NCBI GenBank assembly: GCA_964387775.1
Contig: CAYLZO010000120.1
Coordinates: 1-15,751 of the forward strand
Length of the DNA: 15,751 nucleotides
DNA from: CAYLZO01 sp964387775
GTDB lineage: Bacteria > Chloroflexota > Anaerolineae > JAAYZQ01
Direction: 5' to 3'
Shown here: positions 1 to 8,879 of the stretch, piece by piece
Numbering within the stretch: position 1 is the stretch's first letter
Layout of the letters: the number at the start of each line of letters is the position of its first letter
The notes under the pieces: generated by a model
The model's database searches: none
The model's input: the letters and a program-made list of their open reading frames with translations, nothing else
What the model was told of the DNA's origin: nothing
Position numbers and translations under genes: made by a program

Positions 1-1002
1 CTGGTCCAGAATGCGGTCCAGCACTTGGTCGAGGTCCAGGGTGCTGCTCACCGCCGTCGTCGCTTCCTGGAGGGCCTGGGTCAGCTCTCGTTGTTCGCGC
101 TCGGATTGAAAGAGGCGGGCATTCTTGATGGCGATGGCTGCCTGGGTCGCCAGGAGGTTCAGCAGCGCGGCGTCGTCGGGAGAAAAGCTCCCCGGTGTCC
201 TTCTCACGACGTTCAGCACGCCCAGGAATTCGTCGCCCCAGCGGATGGGGACACCGACCGTGCTTTCAAACTGGTATCCGTCATAAACGGCAGCCCGGCC
301 CTCCCAGTGCTTGTAGTCGTCCACGATGAGCGGCTCGCCACTTTCCCACACCTGGCCCGACAGTCCTTCCCCCCGGTGCAGAATGATGCCGAGGGGGGCC
401 AGCCCCTCTCCGATGGCCGTGACCCATTCCAGTACGTCACGCTCGGCGCAGTAGAGGTAGAGGCCGCCCGCGTCGCCGCTCATCAGGGTCACGGCCCGCG
501 AGGCGATGGAGTGGAGGAGATCCCCCAGATTCAGCTCAGCGACGAGTTCCAGGCCCACCTCGCGCAGCGCCTCCAACTGGTCCACGTATCGCCGTATCTT
601 GCGCTCCGTTTGTCTCTGCTCGGTTACGTCTATGCCGGTGCCGATGACGTACTCGACCTGCCCCTGCTCGTCGACGAGGGCCGTGTTGGACCAGGAGATG
701 AGTTTCCGGCCCCCGGCCTTGGTGCGCCAAAAGTTTGTGTGCTCGTTGGGAAAATGGCCAGATTTCAGACGGGCAAAAACATCGTGCACGGCCTCGACTT
801 CTTCGGGAACGATGAACAGCTCCCAAATGTATCCGCCCATCACCTCGGCAGCGGTGTAACCCGTCGCCTCCTCACAGGCCCGGTTGAAGCGGACGATCCT
901 GCCCCGGCGGTCGAGGACCACGACCAGGGCGCCGACGGTGTCCAGCACCGCCGCTGCCAGGTTGCGTTCTCCCTGCGGTCTGTCACCGTCTTGCTCAGAC
1001 AT
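1..1002 (-). CDS. PAS/GAF sensor protein, probable histidine kinase (3' part outside window)
   Basis: The frame is open from an ATG at 1002 down to base 1 (334 codons, no stop), so the C-terminal part lies outside the window. Upstream GGAGG sits 8 nt before the ATG and supports this start. Residues about 15-130 form a PAS domain ending in the usual DVTEQRQTE junction (D125). Residues about 140-295 form a GAF domain with the DYKHWEG motif and the closing AAIAIKNARLF helix. A linker, SEREQRELTQAL, then leads into the start of a second GAF. No membrane segment or signal peptide is seen, so it should act in the cytosol. It starts 24 nt after the stop of the giant hybrid kinase and is almost certainly co-transcribed with it. 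A kinase core is expected beyond the edge by family habit, but it is not visible; a cyclase or phosphatase output is also possible. Confidence 0.85.
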   Translation of the reverse strand, partial: MSEQDGDRPQGERNLAAAVLDTVGALVVVLDRRGRIVRFNRACEEATGYTAAEVMGGYIWELFIVPEEVEAVHDVFARLKSGHFPNEHTNFWRTKAGGRKLISWSNTALVDEQGQVEYVIGTGIDVTEQRQTERKIRRYVDQLEALREVGLELVAELNLGDLLHSIASRAVTLMSGDAGGLYLYCAERDVLEWVTAIGEGLAPLGIILHRGEGLSGQVWESGEPLIVDDYKHWEGRAAVYDGYQFESTVGVPIRWGDEFLGVLNVVRRTPGSFSPDDAALLNLLATQAAIAIKNARLFQSEREQRELTQALQEATTAVSSTLDLDQVLDRILDQ

Positions 1003-1026
1003 TTGCTTTCCTCCCCGCGCCCGCCT

Positions 1027-4000
1027 CTAGGTCTTGGCGTCCAGCGCCATCCGTGCCCTGCGGGCCAGGCTTTCGGCCGTAAAGGGCTTGGCCAGAAACG
1101 CCGACATGTGCTCCAGGGTGGCGTCGTCTGCGTAGCCCGACATGTAGAGCACGCGCGTTTCGGGCCGCCGTGCGCCCAGTGCCTGGGCCAGTTCCCGGCC
1201 ATTCATGTAGGGCATGACTACGTCGGTGAGCAGCAGGTGGATGGGTTCGCCGTGCTGTTCGCTGACCCGAAGCGCCTCCTGACCATCCCTGGCTTCCAGA
1301 ACCCGGTAGCCACACGATCGCAGGACGTCGGCGGCCACCTTGCGGACATCGGCCTTGTCTTCGACGACGAGGATCGTCTCGGTGCCCTGGGCCAGCTTGT
1401 TGCCGGTAGAACGCTGGGGGCGGGCCGCCTCAACCGCGCCCTTTTCGTCGGTTCGGGGCAAATAGACCTCGAACGTCGTCCCTTCCCCCACCTCGCTGTG
1501 GACGCGGAGGTGGCCATCGGCCTGTCTGACGATGCCAAAGACCGTGGCCAACCCCAGGCCGGTGCCTTGCCCCGGTTCCTTGGTGGTGAAAAAGGGCTCA
1601 AAGAGGTGGGACTGGGTCTCGCGGTCCATGCCCACGCCGGTGTCGCGGATGGTCAGACGCACGTGCTCGCCGGGCCGGGCATCCATGTGCGTGTCGGCGT
1701 AGGCCCGATCCAGGACGACGTTGGCCGTCTCGATGGTGAGGACGCCGCCCCGCGGCATGGCGTCGCGGGCGTTGACGGCCAGGTTCAAGATCACCTGGTC
1801 CATTTGCGAGGGATCGGCTCGCACCCGCCACAGGTCCTCGGCCAGGGCGATCTGGAGCCGGACGTCTTCGCCGATGATGCGCTGCAACATCCGGCTCAGG
1901 TCGCCGACGACCTGGTTCAGGCTGAACACCTGGGGCTCGATGACCTCACGCCGGCTGAAGCTGAGCAATTGTTTGGTCAGCTTGGTCGCCCGCTCGCCCG
2001 TCTCTTGGACCCGGACGACGTGTTCCCAGAGGGGGTCTTCGGGGTGCAGGCGCCGCTGCATCAACTGGGTGCTCATCTGGATGACGGTCAGCAGGTTGTT
2101 AAAGTCGTGGGCAATGCCCCCGGCCAACTGGCCCAGCGCTTCCATCTTTTGGGCCTGGTAGAATTGCTCTTCGAGTTGCACCTCGCGGGTGACGTCCCGC
2201 ATGGTGACGACGTAATTGACAATGTCGCCCTCCTGGTCCCGCACCGGGGCGATGGTCGTCTCTTCGGTATAGATGCTGCCGTCCTTCTTCTGGCCGACGT
2301 GCCGCCCCTGCCACACCTCGCCGGCAGCGACGCTTTGCTGGAAACGGTCGTAGAGGGTGCCTTGCAATCCTTTGCTCTGGAAAAGCTGGAGGGTGCCCTG
2401 GGCCAGCTCGCTCCGGCTGTAGCCCGTGATCCGCTCGAAAGCGGGATTGGCGTAGAGGATGTTGCCGTCGGTGTCGGCGATGAGCACCGCCTCGGCGGCC
2501 TGTTCGACGGCCGCGCTCAGCCGCCGCTGGGCTTCGACGAGGCGCGCGCGGGCCAGGGCGCCCGACACCTGTTCGGCCACCCGCAGGGCCAGGTCCACCT
2601 CCTTGTCCGAGAAGGGACGGGGCTCGATGGCATCCAATCCCAGGCTGCCGACCACCTGGTCCCCCACGATCAGGGGCAGGACCAGCAGCGACTCGGTCCC
2701 CCGGCGGCGCATCAGGTGATGGATGGGGGTCAGGCGCGGATCGCGCTGGGCATCTGCCACGACCAGGGGGCGCTTGTGCTTCAGCAGGTATTGCGACGAG
2801 GGATTGCCCACGGCCGGGATGACCTCGCCCAGCGAGGAGGGCCGGCCCGGGGCCAGGTATTCGGCGACGACCACAGCCTCGGTCCTGTCCTCGTCAAAGA
2901 GGGCCGCCGCGGCCTGGGGCACGTCGAAGGCCAGGGCCAGTTCGCGGCAGACCGTCTCCAGGATGGGCTCGATGGCCTGGCTGGCCGCCGAGGCGGCGAT
3001 GACCCGGTTGAGCAGGGCCAGTTCCCGGTTGCGCCGCTGGCTTTCTTCGTGAAGCTGGGCATTTTGCACGGCGCCGGCGACGGCGTCGGCCACCTGGCTG
3101 AGGAAGGGAAGCTGGTCTGGCTCGAACGCCCCCACTTCCTGGCTGGCCAGGTTCAGGGAGCCGATGATGGTCTCGCCCAGGACCAGGGGCAGGTTGAGAC
3201 GGGATCGGAACCCGGCCCCGTAGAGCGCCTGCTCGCCGGGAAGGTCGCGCTCGGTGGCCAGGTCGAGGGTAAGGTGGGGTTGGCCCGAGAGGATGTCCGG
3301 GGCGCAGGCGGTCGCTGCGGTCGGCATCGTCACGCCCCGGGGCAGGGCCTCACTCCCCCGGGCCGACAGGGCGTATATCGTGAATTGTGTCTGGTCCTCA
3401 CTGAGCAGAGCCAGGCTCAACCGGTCGAAGGAGAGAACCTGGCCCAGCTCGCGGGCCACCACCTGGCACACCGTATCGAGGTCGGTGGTGGCGTTGAGGG
3501 CCTGGGCCACCGCGCTGACGGCGGCGGCCTCCCTGGCCCGGCGCTGCTCGGCCTCGTAGAGGCGGGCGTTTTCGAGGGCCAGGCTGGCTTCGTCGGCAAA
3601 GGCCCGCAGCCGGTCGACGTGGGCCGGGCCAAAGTAGCCCCGTGTGGCGCTGTCGGCGTTCAAAAAGCCGATCACCTGGCTCCGCATGCGGATCGGGGCG
3701 CCGGCGTAGGAGCGTATCCACGACTGTTCTGGAACGTCTACCCAGCCCTCGTAAGAGCGGGTATCGGGCAGGATGAGTGCTTCGCCGGTCCTGTGCATTC
3801 TCTGCAGGTTGGGTGTCTCGGCCACAGGAAAGGACACCGACTGCACGACGTCTTTGACGCCAAAGCGATCGTAGCCGCGCCAGCGGACGACGCGGGCTTG
3901 ATCCCCCTCGATGAGCATGATGTTGGCGGCGTCGCTGGGGATCACGCGGTTCATCTGCTCCAAGATGTGGTCCAGGACCTGGTCGAGGTCAAGGGTGCTG

Positions 4001-7000
4001 CTGACGGCCGCCGTTGCCCGGCGGAGGGCTTCGGCCAACTCGCGCTGCTCGCGCTCGGCCTCAAAGAGACGGGCATTCTCGATGGCGAGGGCCGCCTGCT
4101 GGGCAAATGCCTGGGCGATGTGGGCCTCTCTCCCTGTGTAGGTGCCGGGTCGGTGGCTGTCGATGGTCAGGATGCCGATGATCCGGTCCCGCACCTTGAG
4201 GGGCAGGCCGATGTTGGACCGCACTTGCTCCAGACCGTTGGTGATCTGCCAGCCACGTTCACCGCTGCGCACGTCCCTGATGATGATGGGCTCCTCGCGT
4301 TCCACCAGCTCCCGGTTGTAGGCGAATTCGGCCAGCGGGTAGCGGCGGCCCATCTCCCGGGTGGGCAGGTTGCGGGCGGCGAGGACGCGGGTGGCATCCT
4401 CTTCGAGGATCTGGATGCTGCCGCTGTCGTAGGGAACTACGTGGCCCAGCTGGTCCAGGATCAGGTCCAGGACTCTGCGGTGGTCCAGGCTGCTGTTGAC
4501 CAGAAGGCTCGTCTCGTGGAGACGTTCGGCGAGTTGCCGCTGCTCCCGCTCGGCCTCAAAGAGCCGCGCATTTTCCAGGGCAGAGGCGGCCAGGTTGGCC
4601 ATCGTCTGGCAGGTGCGGATCTCGTTGGGCGTGAATTGCCGCTCCTGCTGGCATTCGAACACCTCCACCAGGCCCATCACCTCGTCCCGGGTGACCAGGG
4701 GCACCAGCAGCAGGGCCTGGACGTCTTCGGCCTCCATCCAGGCCACGGCCGCCGGATCGGCGTTGGCATCGCTCACGCGAAAAGCCAGCGGGCGGCGCTC
4801 ATAGAGGACGAGGCGCGACGACGAAGAATCGGCCAGCGCATAGGTCGTGCCCGGCGCGTCGGGCTCCCACCAGTCGGGGTCGGGCTTGTGCGGATAGTCC
4901 AGCAACGTCACCAGGGCGTTCTTTTCCCGGTCCCAGGCCGAGATGGCGCAGCCGTCGACGTCCAGGGCGGTACAGATCTCCCGGGCTGTCGTGTGGAGCA
5001 CGGTGTCGGTATCGAGGGTGGTCGAGAGCACGGCGCTGGCTTCAAAGAGCGTGGCCAATTCGTCGAGCCGTTGCTCCGTCTCTTGGAACAGCCGGGCGTT
5101 TTCGATGGCGATGGCCGCCTGGGCGGCAAATGCCTGGGCCAGTTGGGCGTGCTCCTGGGTGTAGAATCCGGGCTCTGTCTTGTCCAGGGCGAGCATTCCG
5201 ATCAGGCGGTCGCCAAAGAAGAGGGGCACGCCCAGCCAGGAGCGGACGCCGGCCTGGGCGTGGGGCTCGCGGCGGAATTCTTCATAGGCGGCGGCGGCAT
5301 CCTCCAGGATGCGGGGAGCTTGTTGTTGGACGACCTCGCGGTTGGGGTTGTCCTGGGCCGTCAGGTCGAAGCGGACACCGAGGAGTTCCTCCAGGTTGGG
5401 GAATCCGTGTCCGCCGATGATCTCCAGGTAATGCTCTTCCTTTAGTTGCTGGACGGTGGCGCTGTCGTAGGGCACCACCTTCTGTAGTTCGCTCAAGATG
5501 AGTTCAAAGACGCGCTGTAAGTCGAGGGTGGCGCTCAGGGCCTGGGTGGCGGCCTGCAGGGTTTCTGCCTCGCGGCGACGGCGGGCCTCGGCTTCCAGGA
5601 GGCGGGCGTTCTCGATGGCGATGGCCGCCTGGTCGGCAAAGAGGCTCACCAGGCGGATTTCGTCTTCGTCGTAGGTGCCTGTTCGTTCCTGGTCGGTGAC
5701 GTTGATGACGCCGATGACGCGCCCCTTGATCATGAGGGGCACACCCAGCACACGGCGAAAGTCGTCGTCGGCGTAGGCGTCGGCCTTGCCCTCCCAGGCC
5801 CGGTAATCGCTTATGACCCGAGGGCGACCGGTCTCGGCAACCCGGCCCGAAAGCCCCTCCCCCGGGGAGAAGGTCCGGCCTACGTAACTCGGCGGCAGGT
5901 TGTGGACGACGGTCAGTTCCAAGACCTCGTCGTCGTGGCGCATCAGGTACAGGGCGCCGATGGGTGCCCCCAGTAGCTCGGCAGCCCGCTTCACGATGGC
6001 CTGCAAAAGCGTGGGCAGGTCCGGCTGGGCGTTGATCTCCAGCGAGGTCTCGTAGAGGGCGGCCATTTCCTGGGCGCGGCGCGTGAGGGTTTCCTCGGCT
6101 TCCACCCGGTCGCGGATGTCGGTAAAGACGGCCAGGGTGCCTTCAAAGTCGCCGTCTGAGAAGCGGGGGTTGCCGCTGACGAGGACCGGCAAGCGCGAGC
6201 CATCCTTGTGCTGCAATTCGACTTCGTAGCGGTCGGCTTTGCCTCCCTTGCGGCGCTCGTCGGCGGCGGCAATGATGGGCTGTTGATCGGGGGGGACGAT
6301 CTGGGTCCAGTATTCGCCGATCAATTCCTCCACCTCGTAGCCCAGCAGGTTGGCCGCAGCGGGGTTGAGAAAGGTGAAATAGCCCCGCTCGTCCTGCACG
6401 GCGATGCCCTCGGCCATGTTCTGGACGATGCTCTCGTTAAACTCTTTGAGCCAACGGATCTCCCGCTCCACCTCTTTGCGCTGGGTGATGTCTTCGATGG
6501 TACAGTCGAAATAGGCGGCCTCGCCCTGTTCGTCGCGGATCACCCGGGCGGTGACAGAGCCCCACAGGGGCGTGCCATCTTTTTTTCTCAGCAAGAGTTC
6601 GACGCCGGTGACGCTGCCCTCGGCCAGCAGGTGATTCGAGAATGTCTCCCGTTCGGCAGGATCCACGTAGAAATCAGAGACGTGCATCCTGGCCAACTCT
6701 TGCTCGGAATCGAGGCCGAACATGTTCAGGAAGGCGGGGTTGGCCATCAGGAACCGGCCCCGGGGGCCGGTCGTGTTGCGATAGACGCCGATGGGCACGT
6801 TCTCCACCAGGCTGCGATAGCGCTCCTCGCTCTCCAACAGGGCCTCTTCCATCTCTTTGCGCTCGGTGATGTCCGTGTCGGTGCCCACGACGCGATAGGC
6901 GTTGCCCTCGGCGTCGCGGATGGCCGTGCCACGCGCCAGAAACCAGCGCGTGGAGCCGTCTTTGTGCACCATCCGGTGCGCGACCTCGTAGTAAGGCGTC

Positions 7001-8661
7001 TGCCCCTCCAGGTGGGCCTGGGCGGCGGCCATCACTCGCTCGGCGTCGTCGGGGTGGACGTGAGCGCCCCAGTCATCCAGGTGGTTACGGATCTCGTGGT
7101 CTTGATAGCCGAGCATGGCCTTGAGAACCGGATCGACGTAAATCTCGCCTGTTTCCAGGTCCCAGTCCCAGACACCCACCTGACCGGCGCTGGTGGCCAG
7201 CGCATACCGCTGTTCGCTTTCCCGAAGGGCTTCTTCGGCTTCTTTTCGATGGGTGATATCGGTGTAGGCTGCCACGACGCCGACGAGCCGGCCCTCGACC
7301 AGGATGGGGGCCCCGGCCGCGGTGACGTGGACGGAAGTGCCATCCTTCCGGTAGCGAATGGTTTCAAAGGGGAGGACCGGCTCGCCGTCCAAGACCCGCT
7401 GGGTCAAGCCGGTCGCTTCTTGGAGCATCTCTTTGTCGGGGGCCGTGATCAGTTCGTCCAGATCGTGCCCGACAGCCTCTTGGGGCGTGTAGCCAAAGAG
7501 CTGTTCGGCGCCAGGGTTCCACTCGGAGACGATGTGCCGGGCGTCGGTGGTGACGATGGCGTCGGGGGTGCAGTCCAGCACGCTCTCCAGGTAGAGGCGC
7601 CGCTCTTCGCTGACCTGCTCCAGGCGCTTGCGCTCGGCGATTTCCTCCTGGGCCTGCTCGTGGAGGCGTACGTTCTCCACGGCAATGGCGGCATAGTGGG
7701 CAAAGGACGTGAGCAGGTCAAGATCCTCCTCTGTGAAGCGCTCATTCTCATCGTAGTGGACGACGTCAATGACGCCGATGACCGCTCCCTGCCAGATCAT
7801 GGGCGCGGTGATGACGGCCCGGAAGGGCCGGTCCTCCTCAAAAGTAGGTGACCGGCCAGGCCAGGTGCTGTAATCCTCGATGGACAGGGGCCGGCCCGTC
7901 TCGGCGACAGCGCCGGCTGTGCCCTCCCCGAGTTGCATTGTTATCCCCCGATAGTCCCGGGGTGTGTTAAAGCTCACGACGCAGCGAACCAACTGTTGTT
8001 CTGGTTCATAGAGGTACAACCCGCCGATGGGCGCGTCCAGGAGGCGCACGGCTCGCTCGGTGATCGTCTCCAACAGGGTCGGCAGATCGTGGGGGACGAT
8101 GATGTCCAGGATCGTGGCCTGGAGGGCATCGAGCTCCCCGGCGCGGCGGCGGAGTGCGTCCTCGGCCTGGCGGCGCTCGGTGATGTCACGGACGTAGGCC
8201 AGCAGCCGGGCTTCTCCTGCCAGGGTCAGCACCTGGGTGCTGACCCGGACAGGGAAAACGCGGCCGTCTTTTCGCTGATTCCAGGTCTCAAAAACCTGGG
8301 GCTCGGCGCTCCGCTCTTTGGTCATCGTTTCGCGGAGGCTCTCGGCCAACTCTTGGGGCACCAGGTCGGCCGTGGACAGTTGGAGCAACTCCTCGCGACT
8401 GTAGCCAAACATCTCGCAGGCTGCCGCGTTGCAGTCGAGGATGCGGCCATCCAGCGCCTTGATCAGGAGGGCGTCGGGGGCCGCTTCGATCAGCCCCCGC
8501 ATCTGGCGCTCGACGTCCCTGCCCGGCAGGGCCATCTGGTGGGCTTTTTCTTCGGTGGCTGCGATCCCGGCGACCTCGAATCCCTGGCGTTCCAGCTCGT
8601 CGTAAAGCTCACGACCGGTGCCTTCGTCTCCTTCGACGATGAGGATCTTGGCTGCGGTCAC
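1027..8661 (-). CDS. Giant multi-PAS/GAF hybrid sensor histidine kinase with C-terminal receiver
   Basis: A 2544-residue cytosolic hybrid kinase. The start is GTG at 8661, with AAGGA 9 nt upstream; a nearby ATG (8666) hits a stop after two codons. Approximate order: receiver-like fragment 1-44; PAS1 50-165; GAF1 180-330; PAS2 345-475; PAS3 480-603; PAS4 608-730; PAS5 735-855; GAF2 860-1018; GAF3 1028-1190; GAF4 1200-1365; GAF5 1376-1530; GAF6 1540-1698; GAF7 1708-1868; GAF8 1876-2040; PAS6 2045-2160. HisKA follows, with phosphoacceptor H2185 in GGIAHDFNN. HATPase_c has the N box (N2293, N2297), DTGVGM (2340-2345) and GTGLGL (2366-2371). The C-terminal receiver has phosphoacceptor D2480 in TDVVMP and K2525 in AKPF. 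All catalytic motifs look intact. No transmembrane segment is visible, so inputs must be intracellular or diffusible. No Hpt or separate response regulator lies in the window, so the output is unknown. Domain borders were judged by eye. Confidence 0.95.
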   Translation of the reverse strand: MTAAKILIVEGDEGTGRELYDELERQGFEVAGIAATEEKAHQMALPGRDVERQMRGLIEAAPDALLIKALDGRILDCNAAACEMFGYSREELLQLSTADLVPQELAESLRETMTKERSAEPQVFETWNQRKDGRVFPVRVSTQVLTLAGEARLLAYVRDITERRQAEDALRRRAGELDALQATILDIIVPHDLPTLLETITERAVRLLDAPIGGLYLYEPEQQLVRCVVSFNTPRDYRGITMQLGEGTAGAVAETGRPLSIEDYSTWPGRSPTFEEDRPFRAVITAPMIWQGAVIGVIDVVHYDENERFTEEDLDLLTSFAHYAAIAVENVRLHEQAQEEIAERKRLEQVSEERRLYLESVLDCTPDAIVTTDARHIVSEWNPGAEQLFGYTPQEAVGHDLDELITAPDKEMLQEATGLTQRVLDGEPVLPFETIRYRKDGTSVHVTAAGAPILVEGRLVGVVAAYTDITHRKEAEEALRESEQRYALATSAGQVGVWDWDLETGEIYVDPVLKAMLGYQDHEIRNHLDDWGAHVHPDDAERVMAAAQAHLEGQTPYYEVAHRMVHKDGSTRWFLARGTAIRDAEGNAYRVVGTDTDITERKEMEEALLESEERYRSLVENVPIGVYRNTTGPRGRFLMANPAFLNMFGLDSEQELARMHVSDFYVDPAERETFSNHLLAEGSVTGVELLLRKKDGTPLWGSVTARVIRDEQGEAAYFDCTIEDITQRKEVEREIRWLKEFNESIVQNMAEGIAVQDERGYFTFLNPAAANLLGYEVEELIGEYWTQIVPPDQQPIIAAADERRKGGKADRYEVELQHKDGSRLPVLVSGNPRFSDGDFEGTLAVFTDIRDRVEAEETLTRRAQEMAALYETSLEINAQPDLPTLLQAIVKRAAELLGAPIGALYLMRHDDEVLELTVVHNLPPSYVGRTFSPGEGLSGRVAETGRPRVISDYRAWEGKADAYADDDFRRVLGVPLMIKGRVIGVINVTDQERTGTYDEDEIRLVSLFADQAAIAIENARLLEAEARRRREAETLQAATQALSATLDLQRVFELILSELQKVVPYDSATVQQLKEEHYLEIIGGHGFPNLEELLGVRFDLTAQDNPNREVVQQQAPRILEDAAAAYEEFRREPHAQAGVRSWLGVPLFFGDRLIGMLALDKTEPGFYTQEHAQLAQAFAAQAAIAIENARLFQETEQRLDELATLFEASAVLSTTLDTDTVLHTTAREICTALDVDGCAISAWDREKNALVTLLDYPHKPDPDWWEPDAPGTTYALADSSSSRLVLYERRPLAFRVSDANADPAAVAWMEAEDVQALLLVPLVTRDEVMGLVEVFECQQERQFTPNEIRTCQTMANLAASALENARLFEAEREQRQLAERLHETSLLVNSSLDHRRVLDLILDQLGHVVPYDSGSIQILEEDATRVLAARNLPTREMGRRYPLAEFAYNRELVEREEPIIIRDVRSGERGWQITNGLEQVRSNIGLPLKVRDRIIGILTIDSHRPGTYTGREAHIAQAFAQQAALAIENARLFEAEREQRELAEALRRATAAVSSTLDLDQVLDHILEQMNRVIPSDAANIMLIEGDQARVVRWRGYDRFGVKDVVQSVSFPVAETPNLQRMHRTGEALILPDTRSYEGWVDVPEQSWIRSYAGAPIRMRSQVIGFLNADSATRGYFGPAHVDRLRAFADEASLALENARLYEAEQRRAREAAAVSAVAQALNATTDLDTVCQVVARELGQVLSFDRLSLALLSEDQTQFTIYALSARGSEALPRGVTMPTAATACAPDILSGQPHLTLDLATERDLPGEQALYGAGFRSRLNLPLVLGETIIGSLNLASQEVGAFEPDQLPFLSQVADAVAGAVQNAQLHEESQRRNRELALLNRVIAASAASQAIEPILETVCRELALAFDVPQAAAALFDEDRTEAVVVAEYLAPGRPSSLGEVIPAVGNPSSQYLLKHKRPLVVADAQRDPRLTPIHHLMRRRGTESLLVLPLIVGDQVVGSLGLDAIEPRPFSDKEVDLALRVAEQVSGALARARLVEAQRRLSAAVEQAAEAVLIADTDGNILYANPAFERITGYSRSELAQGTLQLFQSKGLQGTLYDRFQQSVAAGEVWQGRHVGQKKDGSIYTEETTIAPVRDQEGDIVNYVVTMRDVTREVQLEEQFYQAQKMEALGQLAGGIAHDFNNLLTVIQMSTQLMQRRLHPEDPLWEHVVRVQETGERATKLTKQLLSFSRREVIEPQVFSLNQVVGDLSRMLQRIIGEDVRLQIALAEDLWRVRADPSQMDQVILNLAVNARDAMPRGGVLTIETANVVLDRAYADTHMDARPGEHVRLTIRDTGVGMDRETQSHLFEPFFTTKEPGQGTGLGLATVFGIVRQADGHLRVHSEVGEGTTFEVYLPRTDEKGAVEAARPQRSTGNKLAQGTETILVVEDKADVRKVAADVLRSCGYRVLEARDGQEALRVSEQHGEPIHLLLTDVVMPYMNGRELAQALGARRPETRVLYMSGYADDATLEHMSAFLAKPFTAESLARRARMALDAKT

Positions 8662-8756
8662 AGCATAGGTTCCTTTCTTCGATGTGGATCGGGGGCGTGA
8701 TTGGATGTTGTTTGCATGCCCGTTCTCCCTCTAGTCGGTCCTTTGATGATAAAGCC

Positions 8757-8785
8757 ATTATACCATGAATCGGACAAAGCTCCAA
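8757..8785 (-). promoter_or_regulatory. Predicted sigma70-type promoter of the kinase operon
   Basis: On the minus strand, an exact TATAAT (8762-8757) is preceded by TGG (8765-8763), giving an extended -10. A weak -35 TTGGAG (8785-8780) lies 17 bp upstream. Predicted transcription would start near 8750, giving a leader of about 90 nt before the GTG at 8661. It lies in the 218-bp gap shared with the divergent DUF4139 gene. On the plus strand of that gap only weak promoter candidates were seen (for example TTGCCC near 8815 with TAGATG near 8837). The -10 is strong evidence; the -35 is poor. Confidence 0.6.
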
Positions 8786-8879
8786 TGGGCTCTGTGCCGC
8801 TCCTCCTGGAACCTTTGCCCTAGTTCCTGCGTCTAGTAGATGGCAGTATTGGCAAACCCACCAAAAGAGGAGGATTTCA

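Noticed and set aside
25..5445. 1806-codon open frame on the plus strand opposite the kinases
   Set aside because: It is in exact codon register with the minus-strand kinase genes. Stops there would need TTA, CTA or TCA codons in the kinase, which GC-rich genes avoid. It crosses the boundary between two real genes, has no ribosome binding site, and its protein is low-complexity and without domains.
6208..8700. Plus-strand open frames of 547 and 255 codons opposite the kinase 5' half
   Set aside because: Same register artefact. The minus-strand frame encodes unmistakable PAS and GAF domains throughout.
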